Of a stretch of 64,000 nt of DNA, positions 1-11,300 are shown piece by piece (within the stretch, counting starts at the first letter, position 1; each line of letters opens with the position of its first letter). The notes beneath the pieces were generated by a model. The model worked only from the letters and a program-made list of their open reading frames with translations, made no database searches and was not told the origin of the DNA. The stretch spans positions 25,698 through 89,697 of the forward strand of contig UZAN01039508.1 in assembly GCA_900618425.1 (NCBI GenBank), read 5' to 3'. The stretch comes from Echinostoma caproni. Taxonomy: Eukaryota; Platyhelminthes; Trematoda; Plagiorchiida; Echinostomatidae. A program made the translations under genes and the position numbers.

Positions 1-640
1 CACCACCGCAACGTGACGACGATCGATCCGTTCGAAACACTGTGTATCCGTGAGTCCCGGACATCCGGTGTCAACCCGATCTCAGTGATTGCAAAAGGAT
101 CGGGATTGTGGGATATAACCCAGTCCTCCAGCTCATCCCTTTTTCCCAGCATCCCTCGGGTATTGGTTGAGACTAGCACAGCGTGGTTACCTCGTCATTC
201 GCGTCTCAAGCTAATCCCCTCGTCCGTTGTTAAACAGTCTCCTGGGTCCTCCCCTCGACCAAGGGTAGCCGACGCAACTGAGGGCGCTTCCGATGCACAC
301 GAAAATCCCATATACACAGATCATTTTCCCCTTTTGCACAGCGCTCCCTGAGTTCTTCTAATGCAGTTTTCAATTTACTGCGCTGGTCCGGATCAAGACC
401 CCTGAGGAATCGCACCGGAGTTCCCTTCAGCTTGTGGGTCCGCTGGAGTATCGCTTTGGCCTCGCTTTCTGCTCGAAGAACCGCTTTCAGTGGTCGTGGA
501 GAATTATCCTGGCAGGGTTTTCCAAGCCTGAATGCCTCTTCTACTCTGATCGATGCCGCTGGTTCCACTTCGTCGCCATCAAACAAGGTAACCATGTGCG
601 ACCTCCAAGTTGCGAGTAAGAGGAAAAGACAAATGAGCGT
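1..640 (-). mobile_element. CR1-like non-LTR retrotransposon fragment (ORF1/ORF2 junction region)
   Basis: On the minus strand, 640 down to 230 reads an RNA-binding-type segment typical of trematode LINEs: SPRPLKAVLRAESEAKAIL, then GLDPDQRSKLKTALEELRER and GENDLCIWDFRVHRKRP. After a stop at 230-232 another frame gives GKRDELEDWVISHNPDPFAI and TEIGLTPD. This is the N-terminal start of an apurinic-type endonuclease (the family pattern is K..EL...I....P....TE..LT). The element is broken by a stop or frameshift between the parts and runs off the left edge. It sits inside the TRPM intron after e15, in the same orientation. The exact clade is inference. Confidence 0.7.
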
Positions 641-2090
641 TTGGGATGTCATGCTGTACTATATCTAAAAGATTCTTCACGGAACTCTACATTGTTAACA
701 ACGCAGCCCTATGCAGGAGAAAGTCACTGATCAAGAATAAGGCCACAGTTCGTGGAATATTATACATACGTCAAATGCATGCCCCACAAAACACACGACG
801 AAAGGTTACGAAATTTTTTTAGATCATGGCTTACTGTACGTCATGCTTGTCACAAGCAGCCTACTTCAATGAAATATAAGGGGCAAACGCAATCAGGCTG
901 CGAAAGATCCGATCAAAAGGAACATCGAAGGAACAAGCTGTGTGTTGGGAAGTATAGCGAAAAATCGAATTNNATCAGCCAGGTAAGTGAGTTTAGATTG
1001 AGCCTTGAGGTTTAAACGATTTCAAGTGAAGTTTAAATAGCACTGTCATCTGATGTTGAAAAATTTGCCTTGTATGAAGCTGGAAGTTGGCTGTTCACTG
1101 ATCGCCTGAGGTTAGCCCAATACAATGTTTACATTTTATTCAGTGATTTGATCCTATGAACACTGTCAATCAAACAGTCGATAATGGAACTGGGTAGAAC
1201 ACTTGTTTTTCAGATCATGTGGTCATTTCGAGTGATGTCCTCCCACTCAGTCGGATTATTAGCACACGGTATGATCCATGGGAGAATCATCAAACACGTA
1301 CTTCAATATGAATGAGGCCAGTCTGTGAGATACATTAATCTTCAGTATCTAACGTATCGATGTGGTTGCAACTAGACAGCGGAGTTTCATCAATTAGATG
1401 TGCAGTTTGTCCCGATTTAGGCGATACGATCAAATTGAATGATTGTATGTTTCCCCTCAACGGATAATTTAAAACAAATTACTCCTTTATGAGGCACGTA
1501 CATGAAATATCAATAAAAATATCTCATTAACTAGTTTCCTGCTGATAATTGGGTTTCATTGCCTTGTTCAGAACGTTTTTGCATAACTGATACCGAGGAT
1601 CGCGTAAGCTAGAATAAAAAACGGTTGTAAAATCAGTTTGGTCACTATTCTTCATCACCAATGGGCAACAGTACCTTAGTTTGTGCCTCAGCTTTGATCA
1701 TGTGTGGTTCCTCATAGCATACGCAACGCAAAGAGAATATAAGGCTGAGCATGAAAACCATTATAAGAGCTGCCTCAAACCGTGAATGTTATGTTCGAGG
1801 AAATGAGATAAAATGATTGGGATTCTATATACCACAAACAAACACACAGAATCCTGCTCCTTCTCGTTATTCATTACTAGTACATGCCGTTACCTAGGTT
1901 AGAATGGGCAAGATCATTTATTATTTACCGGAAAAACATTGCACCAACTAAAGAACCGAATTCTTTCGTATGGGTTCCCGGGTATTTTGAAAAACGAACT
2001 ACTGGCAAACATGAGAGGCACCAATGGTGCTTTTCTGATTAATCACTATTTGGGAACCTATTGAAAAATCCACAATGTGCGCATACTCAC
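641..2090. other. Intron downstream of e15, left part
   Basis: AT-rich intron sequence. Two undetermined bases stand at 972-973. No open frame of note. A decayed partial copy of e15 lies at about 1971-2050 (see findings); the rest shows nothing recognisable. Confidence 0.6.
1971..2050 (-). pseudogene. Possible decayed duplicate of part of e15
   Basis: Three blocks of e15 recur in the same order just downstream of it: ttcccgggtatttt (1975-1988 versus 2129-2142), aatggtgc and ttaatcact. Spacing differs and the copy has no open frame, so it would be a degenerate local duplication. The 14-base exact match is the main support. Confidence 0.35.
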
Positions 2091-2331
2091 CGTCCAGGCC
2101 ATTTTTTCCGGTGGCACATTCATTCTCATTCCCGGGTATTTTTCAAAATTAAATGGTGCAATTCGCCAAAGCCGATGTGCGTTAATCACTCGTTCGATGA
2201 CGCGACCGGTGCGATTGTCCGTTACATCGGGGACGGTGAAGGGATCTGATTTCGGATCCCCACCTTCTTCCGATCCGCTGGAGTCATCCTCTGAACCGGG
2301 TATGGGGGCAGCTAACAGTACCGGTGATTCT
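2091..2331 (-). CDS. TRPM: TRPM exon e15: acidic linker and start of NUDT9-H domain
   Basis: A 241-nt exon, phase 2 to 0 (acceptor gaacctcag, donor gtgagt), encoding 80 residues. It opens ESPVLLAAPIPGSEDDSSGS with an acidic Ser/Glu linker, then VIERVINAHRLWRIAPFNF and EKYPGMRMNVPPEKMAWT. The YPG...VP.EK..W block matches the first strand of NUDT9 and of the TRPM2 C-terminal NUDT9-H domain, which binds ADP-ribose. The catalytic Nudix box would be on the next exons, left of position 1, so hydrolase competence cannot be judged. A second acceptor upstream (tccag before 2391) stays open but does not fit the phase of e14. Confidence 0.83.
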
Positions 2332-5300
2332 CTGAGGTTCAGCCGAGATAAAGTTCGAGAAATACGCAGATCATTAAATAAAGTAAACTGGACGTTTCGA
2401 AAGTCTCGTGTTTAAAAGTGGGTATGAACAAGGTGAAATCGGATCTAATTCAGTGATGGGGATTTCCGATGAATAGACTGGTGGTGATAGAAAGGACCTG
2501 ATGGCAAGCCAAAAATACCCAGAATTTAAAACCCACTTTGTCACATTCTAATTTTATATACGACCGAACTCATTCGATTTATGATAGCTTCAAACGAAAA
2601 CAAAATCATTGTATTTAAAACAGTAAAAATTGACATTGAAAAACTTGACACTCAACTGGATGATGTTCAACCTGCCCAATAGTCCTCTATGTGAAAACAC
2701 TGATTGAACGATAAAGTGGAGTGATGTAATTTAACACTGAACTATCAGGAAGAAACAAGATATCATTTAGCGGGAAGAAGACTTTCCCACGATGAGGATG
2801 TAGCCAACAGGATACGGTTTTGCGTGAAATTATAGCATAGGAAGGGAAAAGGTCAGCGGGAAATAATTTATGATGGATTATAAATGTTCAAAATACACGG
2901 ATATCTTATTGCAAGAATGTAACATTCAGTGGTTCTGATCTCTAATCAGCAAAAGATGTCAGTTGATCAATGATACTTTGAAATATGAAATTAGCCCATT
3001 ATTTCGATTGGCACGCAGCCGGCAGTTGACCATGTGGCATTTGGTGATCACATTTTCAAGCCAATGGAAATTCGAAACAACATGTCAGGAGTAAACGTTC
3101 TAGATAGTTTGATGCATGACTAAAAACGTGGGTGTGATTTAGGGTCCAATGTTCCCCGGATCTGTCTGTGCAGAAATAGACAAAAATCCGATTACTTTAT
3201 GACGGTCAGTTAACTCTCGTTTACATGGTCTGCTTTATGCCCTTAAAAGGCCATTGGCAAAAGTAACAAACTGCCCGTTTTGACACACCTATGATAACTT
3301 TTCACTTCAAGTGTACTGCAATGCCACATGCGTGAATTGTAACACATGAAAACGATCACTTATGTTCATCATGGTTATCGCAGAGCGGAAGTTAACGAAG
3401 CGAGATTCACTGATCACTGCTAAACTCACAATATCCACAAAATTAGGAAGGAATGAAAGGACCTTGATGGTCACTGCAGAATCTAACTGATCACACGCAC
3501 ACCTCTTTAAACATTTTGATTTAATAAGAAGTGACTACAGGAATGCCACCGCTGTTTGTTTGTTCGATGCCATATCCTTCACTGTCTCCAATCCCCCGGT
3601 TGCAGTGTTTGGATCCCAACCTGGAATATGAGAGACGCCTATTCCACCTAACCGCTCTATAAATATCTTCTTGCAATTCCTCCACGTGGTTTCCTCCAGC
3701 CCGGAGTGGTAACCGTACATAAAACATGTTATGGTAGGCGACGTGGCCAATACGTGTTTCACTCCGCAAACCCTACCATACTGAAGTGAATGACATTTAT
3801 TCAGGGATGCTTTTCGAAACACCTGAGGGTTTAAATCAAGGTTACAAACAGGGCTCACTATGTCAAAACAGCGCCAAACTACTGTCGAAAACCGGCAGTT
3901 AATCAATGTGCTCTACTCGCAAGTTCAAGGTCCCAGAACTCTAAGGCAGAACCGATCGAACGGTTTCACAGTATATGCAATCTTTTCACCTCCGTGAAAT
4001 GTCACAGCGATGTCAAAAGTACTTCAGGTTTGAATACTCTGCTCGTGCACATGCGTATGGTTATCTCCTTTACTGTGCTACTGTCATCAGTCACGTAACT
4101 ACCCAGGTAGGAAGGGCTGTCAACAGCAGCCAATTCCTGCCAACCTGGTTTATCAGCAGAACTAGTTAACACAGTCTGATAGCATCAGTTTGCACTTTGA
4201 AGGTGCAAATCGCATACCGAAAGGGGAAACAGAACTTCCGAGACTGTCAAGTCTACTTTGTGCGTACTTAATTCGTTCGGAAAAACAGAAAATATTTTCG
4301 AGGTACCCTAAATGGCACAGCCTTGATCTGGATACTCATTTATTACCAATATTTTGGAAAACACAAAATGTGTTCTCCAATTCAAAATAAAATTGAACAG
4401 GAATAGGGAAATAGGGCAGCATTTACGAATTTCACCACTGATAACAAACGAGTTGCCTAGGTCGCTACATACCCTCATTCACCCAAAATATTTGCATATA
4501 ATGAACTTAGAAAGGTAACACACTGAAAGATTTTATGTCGAGATTGTGAAAAGTTCAGTCTGTCAAACAACAAGTTGAATATTTCCGAAGTATATCCTTC
4601 TGGAAGAAGAAAACCGAATAAAGCCTCGTGAACCGCTGAGCCCATCTACGATGCCAGAGACATGGCTGTATTCGGGGCAATCCAATCTCAGTCATAATTC
4701 ACCGGATTCAGACCAGACACTCAGTGAATATTAGTTCCATATACGCATCCTTTTATCGAGTCCCACTACACACACGAGCCAAAATAAACTGGAATAATAA
4801 AACGCAAGAAACAGTCAGTTCCTCAAGCCCGATCAGTGTGTGTGTGTGTGTGTGTGTGTTAGTGCAACGAAAGTTGATTCAGGCAATCCAGCTTTCATGG
4901 CCTTAATCGGACATTACGGGACAATGGATGACCTAATTTCGTTGATAATCGTTGTGTAACTGGGTTACACCTGCCCATCTATGAGCAGATTGGAGACACA
5001 TTTGAATCTAAAAGGAGATCCCAACACACCCACTCTGTACTTCCATAGACTCAGCCTGGTCAACCCCAACAGATTGCCCTTTGATCTTCAATACAAGTTG
5101 TGCGATTGAATTGCAAATTAAATCACTGAAAATGTATGTTCACATAACATTTCTATTCTGTGAATCGTTTTATTTCAAATTCATGCAATGAAATAGCGAT
5201 TACATGCTGGAATTATGCGAAAACTCATCTGTTCCTCACTTTGCAATAAAATTTCTATCGCAATACGCACATCCTGATCCGCCTAACTCCCTGTTTTTGC

Positions 5301-8300
5301 ATCGAGGGAAAGAGTTGTCCAAAACTTTGCGTTAGTTAGATGAATGCGATATCGGATTTGATTGATAATTTCAGCATAAAATAGAACTCCAAGGTAACGA
5401 GGAGGACTTCCCGTGACCCCAGTTTTCCTATGACGTTTGCCTTCCTTGTATCACGCTGTTACCTTACAGTCTTCTTTTTAAAACTCCTCCTCTGTGCATA
5501 ACAAATATAAACAGCCAAATGTAAAAAAGTTTAGATGCATTAATAAAAGAAAACGAAAAATAATGGACAGTCAATCCTTCGATCATGTTCAACTGGTTTT
5601 CTGCGCTGATGATTCTCGACTAGCGTGAAACTGGCGGCATATGGATAGCTTCCGCATTCGTAGGAATCAGCTCATCGAATTTCGTGCCGCAAGAAAATTA
5701 GTCGTTAGCAGTGTTTTGTTTGTACTAATGTTTTCTTTCGCTGTTCTGTACCGTGTGCAGTTCTCAACCTATGATCTGACCTTTCCCAGAGGCAATGCAA
5801 ACATTTCGGAGGTTCTCTTTTTGTCTCATCACGGCCAATTCAATGGGATTAAGACCCTAGAATGGCATGATACTTGGTGGTGCACAGAGAATCATTAATT
5901 TCCAACCGCTAAAACTAAATGCTATAAGCGTCGAAAATAGCTTTCACACACTTACCTTGGCGGTGGAGGTGGTGGAGGTGGTGGTGGAGGGGGAGTGGGT
6001 GGTCGGAGAACATCTTTAGCTGCTTCCAGAGCAGACTGTACTGCTATTTCCAATTTCGTCCGCTTGCGAACCTCCCTAGACGCGGTTCCTGTCTCACCCG
6101 GTGCGGCTGGGATCACCTCATCACTCAACTCGTTGCACTGACACGTGGGCAACTCGCTGATCTGTTTGATAATCTGCGAGTGAGCGGGAGTGGATAGGTG
6201 GTGAAATGCCGGGTGACAAAGTGCGGCACGAAAAAACGATGAAAGCGATGATAAGAGTTTTACGTACGTTTTGTTGTATGATAGAATAGTTGTTGAACCA
6301 ATTTATTCAATGCATACTGCTCTAATCAGTGGAAAATTTACTAACCCGCTTCCCCGTTCAGTGCACAGCAAAACAAAAACGCTTGATAACTGAAATTGAG
6401 GGAACTGATTTTTCATTAAGTTGATTTATTCATTATGAATCACTAAATGATGCATTCAATTGATCATAAACGGATTATTAGAACACAGAGTGAAATAAAG
6501 AAAGAAAGAAAATGCTAGCAACCAGCACAGGGTTATCAAAACGTTGACGAAACAAAGAGACCAGAGATCACAATTGGCCAAATGTGAGCCATGAAGTTGA
6601 AATAACTGCTGTTCATTTTCTCAACAATATCGAACAAGGGTTTTTTGAGTATAGAAGGAGACGAGGAAGGGGAAATCGTTTTCTTCTTTTCTTTGATAAG
6701 AGTAATTCTACCCTGAGTCTACTGAGTAAACACTGCGCTGCACATTTTAGTTGGACATACTTGTGCTTTGGTTTGGATAATTTACAGAACTGTTACCAGT
6801 ATCGAAACCTGTCTGGATCTGTGACCAAGAAATTGGTAGGATTGCAACAAGCATCCAGTTGGCTGCTTTGAGCGATTGGTGAATCAGTCATGTGAATAGT
6901 TTACTTTGCTTGCTAATTGTGGTATAGGGTAGTGAAGAACCTTATTAAATCATGCCCCAGACCAAATTGAGGAATAAGTGAATTGGGGAGGTTAGATTTG
7001 AAATCTGAGTTTCTGTTTTAACTCCATCCTAAATAATCACGATTTGTCTAAACCAACAAAATTGGGTACTGCTTTTCACTAGAATAATGGGGTGTACCTA
7101 GAACAAAGTTATTGCATCTCTTCAAAGGGTTGCTGTAAAACACGATAAAGTTATTAGGAAAAGTGACAATCAGAAATGAACACAGAATCTGGCGGACAGG
7201 ATTTCAGGGAACCGAATAAAGGTGATAATTAATGCAATTGATATCTGTCAGCAGTTGATGCATATTGAATATCAAAGAACGAAAGAAGCAAAATGGTGTA
7301 TCTTTCCTCAGAGTTAATTTAAAAGCAGCATGAATAATTTGTCCTTACACCGGAGAGAGTTACTTATACACGAAGTGTTGGAACGGTGCCAGTGAACCGT
7401 TTGGGCATGCATGGGATTGGTGCCTTCTGATTCGAAATGGGTCGGAGAAGAATGTGGCGTACACAAGGAAGGATAACGAATAGACTGAAAGAAATGTGAA
7501 CAAAAAACTAAACGCGCAAGAAAAGGCGAATTCCGCTAAATGTTCACATCTGTTAGGAGCTAAAAATTGACTTCCAGTGCACGCATCCTTTCGGTTAGAC
7601 AAGGCCATATGCAAAGACGAACAGAGAAAAAAAACAGACAGAAAATCTTGCTAAACTATTCTTTATCTATTGAATGCATTCAAGTTGAAACTCTTCACAC
7701 GAGCTATGGTCTTTTTTTATGCCAGATGTTGACCAACGTATTCAGTTGAATACGAATTCACTGATTGGGACAAATTATCTGTATAAAAATCACACCAACG
7801 ACCGTTATTAAGTCGTCGGGATCGCTCCGAATGACACTTGTTTGCATAATGTTTTAAATAATCACAAACCAGCCTGCTTGTGGTGGATTCCTTCCCCCAA
7901 TTTAATACGATCAGTCATTTTGTTTCGATCACACACACACACACACAGGAGAGCGTTTTGCGCACCTCGCTCTCCTCGCGTCTCTCACAGACCCATAATT
8001 CATCTGGATCGTTCGAGTGCGATTTCTGTTTGTTTTTTCTGCCTCCAGTTTGGTGCTGCTTCACCCTACAATGATGCGTGCGGAGAATGCTGAAATTAAT
8101 TTGTTGGAGACTGTCTCAGTGACCGCCATAATCAATGAACTGCCTTTTAGGAAAGCCTGATCGACACTAGATCTGGTGGTGGTGGTGGCTGTGCTTAAAG
8201 CTCTCCGGGCTTGTGTCGGGTTTGATAGATCGCATAATCTAGTGGGTATCGAGGGTATCAAGTTTCAGCCCGAATAGTCTAATAATAAGTGTAATCGTAC

Positions 8301-11300
8301 CATGCACTACTACCTTCCAGCACTGAAATGTTATCAGCGATCATAGCGGTAGAACGTTTGCGTGATCATATACAACAACAACAAAAACAACAGCAACAAC
8401 AACAAGTTGCCCCTGAGTGTTTGTATAAAAAGATCTCCACTGGGTGCAACTATCAAACCGGTAGTGGAATATTGCGCTAAGTTCACTATTGCACTAAGTT
8501 CCAGATGAGCAAAGATCACCTTCTGCAGGATATATTATGTATTATTGTGCGAGTGCAATACGAAGCAGTTTAATAAGCTATATGGTGTTTAAGTATGCAG
8601 TGTGCCTGTGTTCTCCCTGTGGATGTAGTCGTTCGATTCTCATTTGGGTTAACGAATGTGCGCTGCTGATGAGACCCGACAAGATGAAAGTAGCAGTGCG
8701 TCACTTTTTTCATTCCATGCTTCTGAATTGTCAATTCATGGGTAACACTTAAAAAGTTTTTTCTAATGCTGGTTTGGACATCTTCTGGTGTATTTTGTCT
8801 CGTCTAGCTGTGATAAATAAACTCTAGGAATTTTTCCAAGGGAAAAACGAATATTTGATTAGGATGAATGAAGGTCATTGTGAAAGAAAAACTATTATAT
8901 GCGTTTTCACTTAAGGTCGTTCTCTCAATCCTGTTCCCGTTACGATCGGTGATGTGCTCACTCGTGGTTCATTATTTTGAGTATTAAAACAGGTACTTTG
9001 TGGATTGCGCAGTGATTTTAAGATTTTCCGAGAAAAAGAACGTGAAAATGTGTGAAGTATAATGTTTAAATCGTTCCCTTCAATTGTTGACTATCACCAG
9101 GTCCTGGGTGAGGGTTTCATTCCTTAGGATGTTGTTGATTCTCCAACCGTTAAATGCATTTATTTGTGATGGAAGTTTCTTTGGTGCCTGACAAAGATAA
9201 CTGGGTAGCTATTCTGTCCTGTTTGGGACTCGGCAGGAGTGCTTGCGTTTTTATTCCCTCCCAGGACTGGAACCGCGAACTTCCGGGCTGGGAGCAGAAA
9301 CTCCTAAACCTGATCTAATCGGTGGATTATCAACACCTTGAGCTATTTCTATCGCATATACATGCATTTAAGTGGTGGGGAACTAACGAGCTAAAGAGTT
9401 AAACACAAATCGAAGATCATCAGCAGTGGCTGGTTCCTGTGAATAATCAAATGACCTAATTCAAACCTGATACTATAAGTCGATTGTGCCATTCACTGGA
9501 GGATTTGACCCTCAATACCCAACCCAAAAGTTTGCGGTTTGAGTCCCAGAAGAAAATATAAAATCACGCAACCCTATCAAGTTCAAACTGGACAACAATG
9601 CAGTTCAGTACAATTTGTTGGTCACCACACAGATTTCTATCGCATATAAGAGTCATCGATATTTGCTCCAAATGAACTGACTATCACTGAAGACGACACC
9701 TAAACAAACATGAATTGGCAAGTTGGTTCAGCCATGGTAAGAGCTGGTTGGCACAGTAGTAACGCACACGCCTTCCATACGATGGGTCCGGAGTTCAAAT
9801 TTCGGACGGGACGGTCGATATGCACTAATGATGAGCTCCAATAAGAGCGAAACTCCATTCTAGTACTTCCGAGTGTATGGTTGAATCGATGAACTGAGGA
9901 TTGTGCGTGAAGGTGAAGTCCAAAGGATAGTCAGCTCAAATCAATAGAACATCAACTATCCCACACCACTACTCACAAGTAAATGTGAGTCAAATGCGAC
10001 ATATTTGTTCAAACGTTGGGGGTGACTGCTTCTGTTCAAACATTGGGTTACTGGTTACAATGTATGAGGAGATGAAAGTGATCGTTCCGTCTTCAGAAAC
10101 AGAATCTGCACGGCCTCAAGGATGAGGGAAGGGCGATAAAATCTGTGCATTTGAAAACATCTACCCAAGATTTGTAATGATGAACAGTTTACGGCTTGCT
10201 TCAAAGAATGAGGGATGAATTGGAGATAATTATTTATGTTATGTTATCTGACCAAGTCCGAGGAACGGCCATCTTGTGTTTAAGGTGTTGTGACATCATC
10301 AACCTTGGTAGGATTCGAACTCAGGCATGAAAGCTGCTTACGTTTTTCCACAGCGCTGTTGAAGCGTATACTGATTAAAAGCGTAAACGACTTTCATGGG
10401 TGGGTCTGGATCTTACCAAGGTTAGTGATTTTTTTCTAACTGAAACACAAGACTGCAGGTCTTATGTTGTACCAGAAGGAGACCGTTATAAAACCTTGCC
10501 AAACTACAGTCTTGTTAATGAGCCCAAGCAATGAATAGGTTTAAGCAACAATGTTTGCTTAAAAGCGGCCTCACATCATCAAAAGAATCCGTTATCTGAG
10601 TTCATAGAGCAGTTGGAAGAGTGAGCTACGAACTTTGCGCAGCGAGTTTAAGCATGTACTTTACCTCACCGGTAATTCTGAAGGTGAATAAGTCATTCAT
10701 TCATTCATTCAGTCAGTCAGTCAGTAGGTTAGTCAGTCAGTCAGTCAGTCAGTCAGTCAGTCAGTCAGTCAGTCAGTCAGTCAGTCAGTCAGTCAGTCAG
10801 TCAGTCAGTCAGTCAGNNNNNNNNNNNNNNNNNNNNNNNNNNNNNNNNNNNNNNNNNNNNNNNNNNNNNNNNNNNNNNNNNNNNNNNNNNNNNNNNNNNN
10901 NNNNNNNNNNNNNNNNNNNNNNNNNNNNNNNNNNNNNNNNNNNNNNNNNNNNNNNNNNNNNNNNNNNNNNNNNNNNNNNNNNNNNNNNNNNNNNNNNNNN
11001 NNNNNNNNNNNNNNNNNNNNNNNNNNNNNNNNNNNNNNNNNNNNNNNNNNNNNNNNNNNNNNNNNNNNNNNNNNNNNNNNNNNNNNNNNNNNNNNNNNNN
11101 NNNNNNNNNNNNNNNNNNNNNNNNNNNNNNNNNNNNNNNNNNNNNNNNNNNNNNNNNNNNNNNNNNNNNNNNNNNNNNNNNNNNNNNNNNNNNNNNNNNN
11201 NNNNNNNNNNNNNNNNNNNNNNNNNNNNNNNNNNNNNNNNNNNNNNNNNNNNNNNNNNNNNNNNNNNNNNNNNNNNNNNNNNNNNNNNNNNNNNNNNNNN

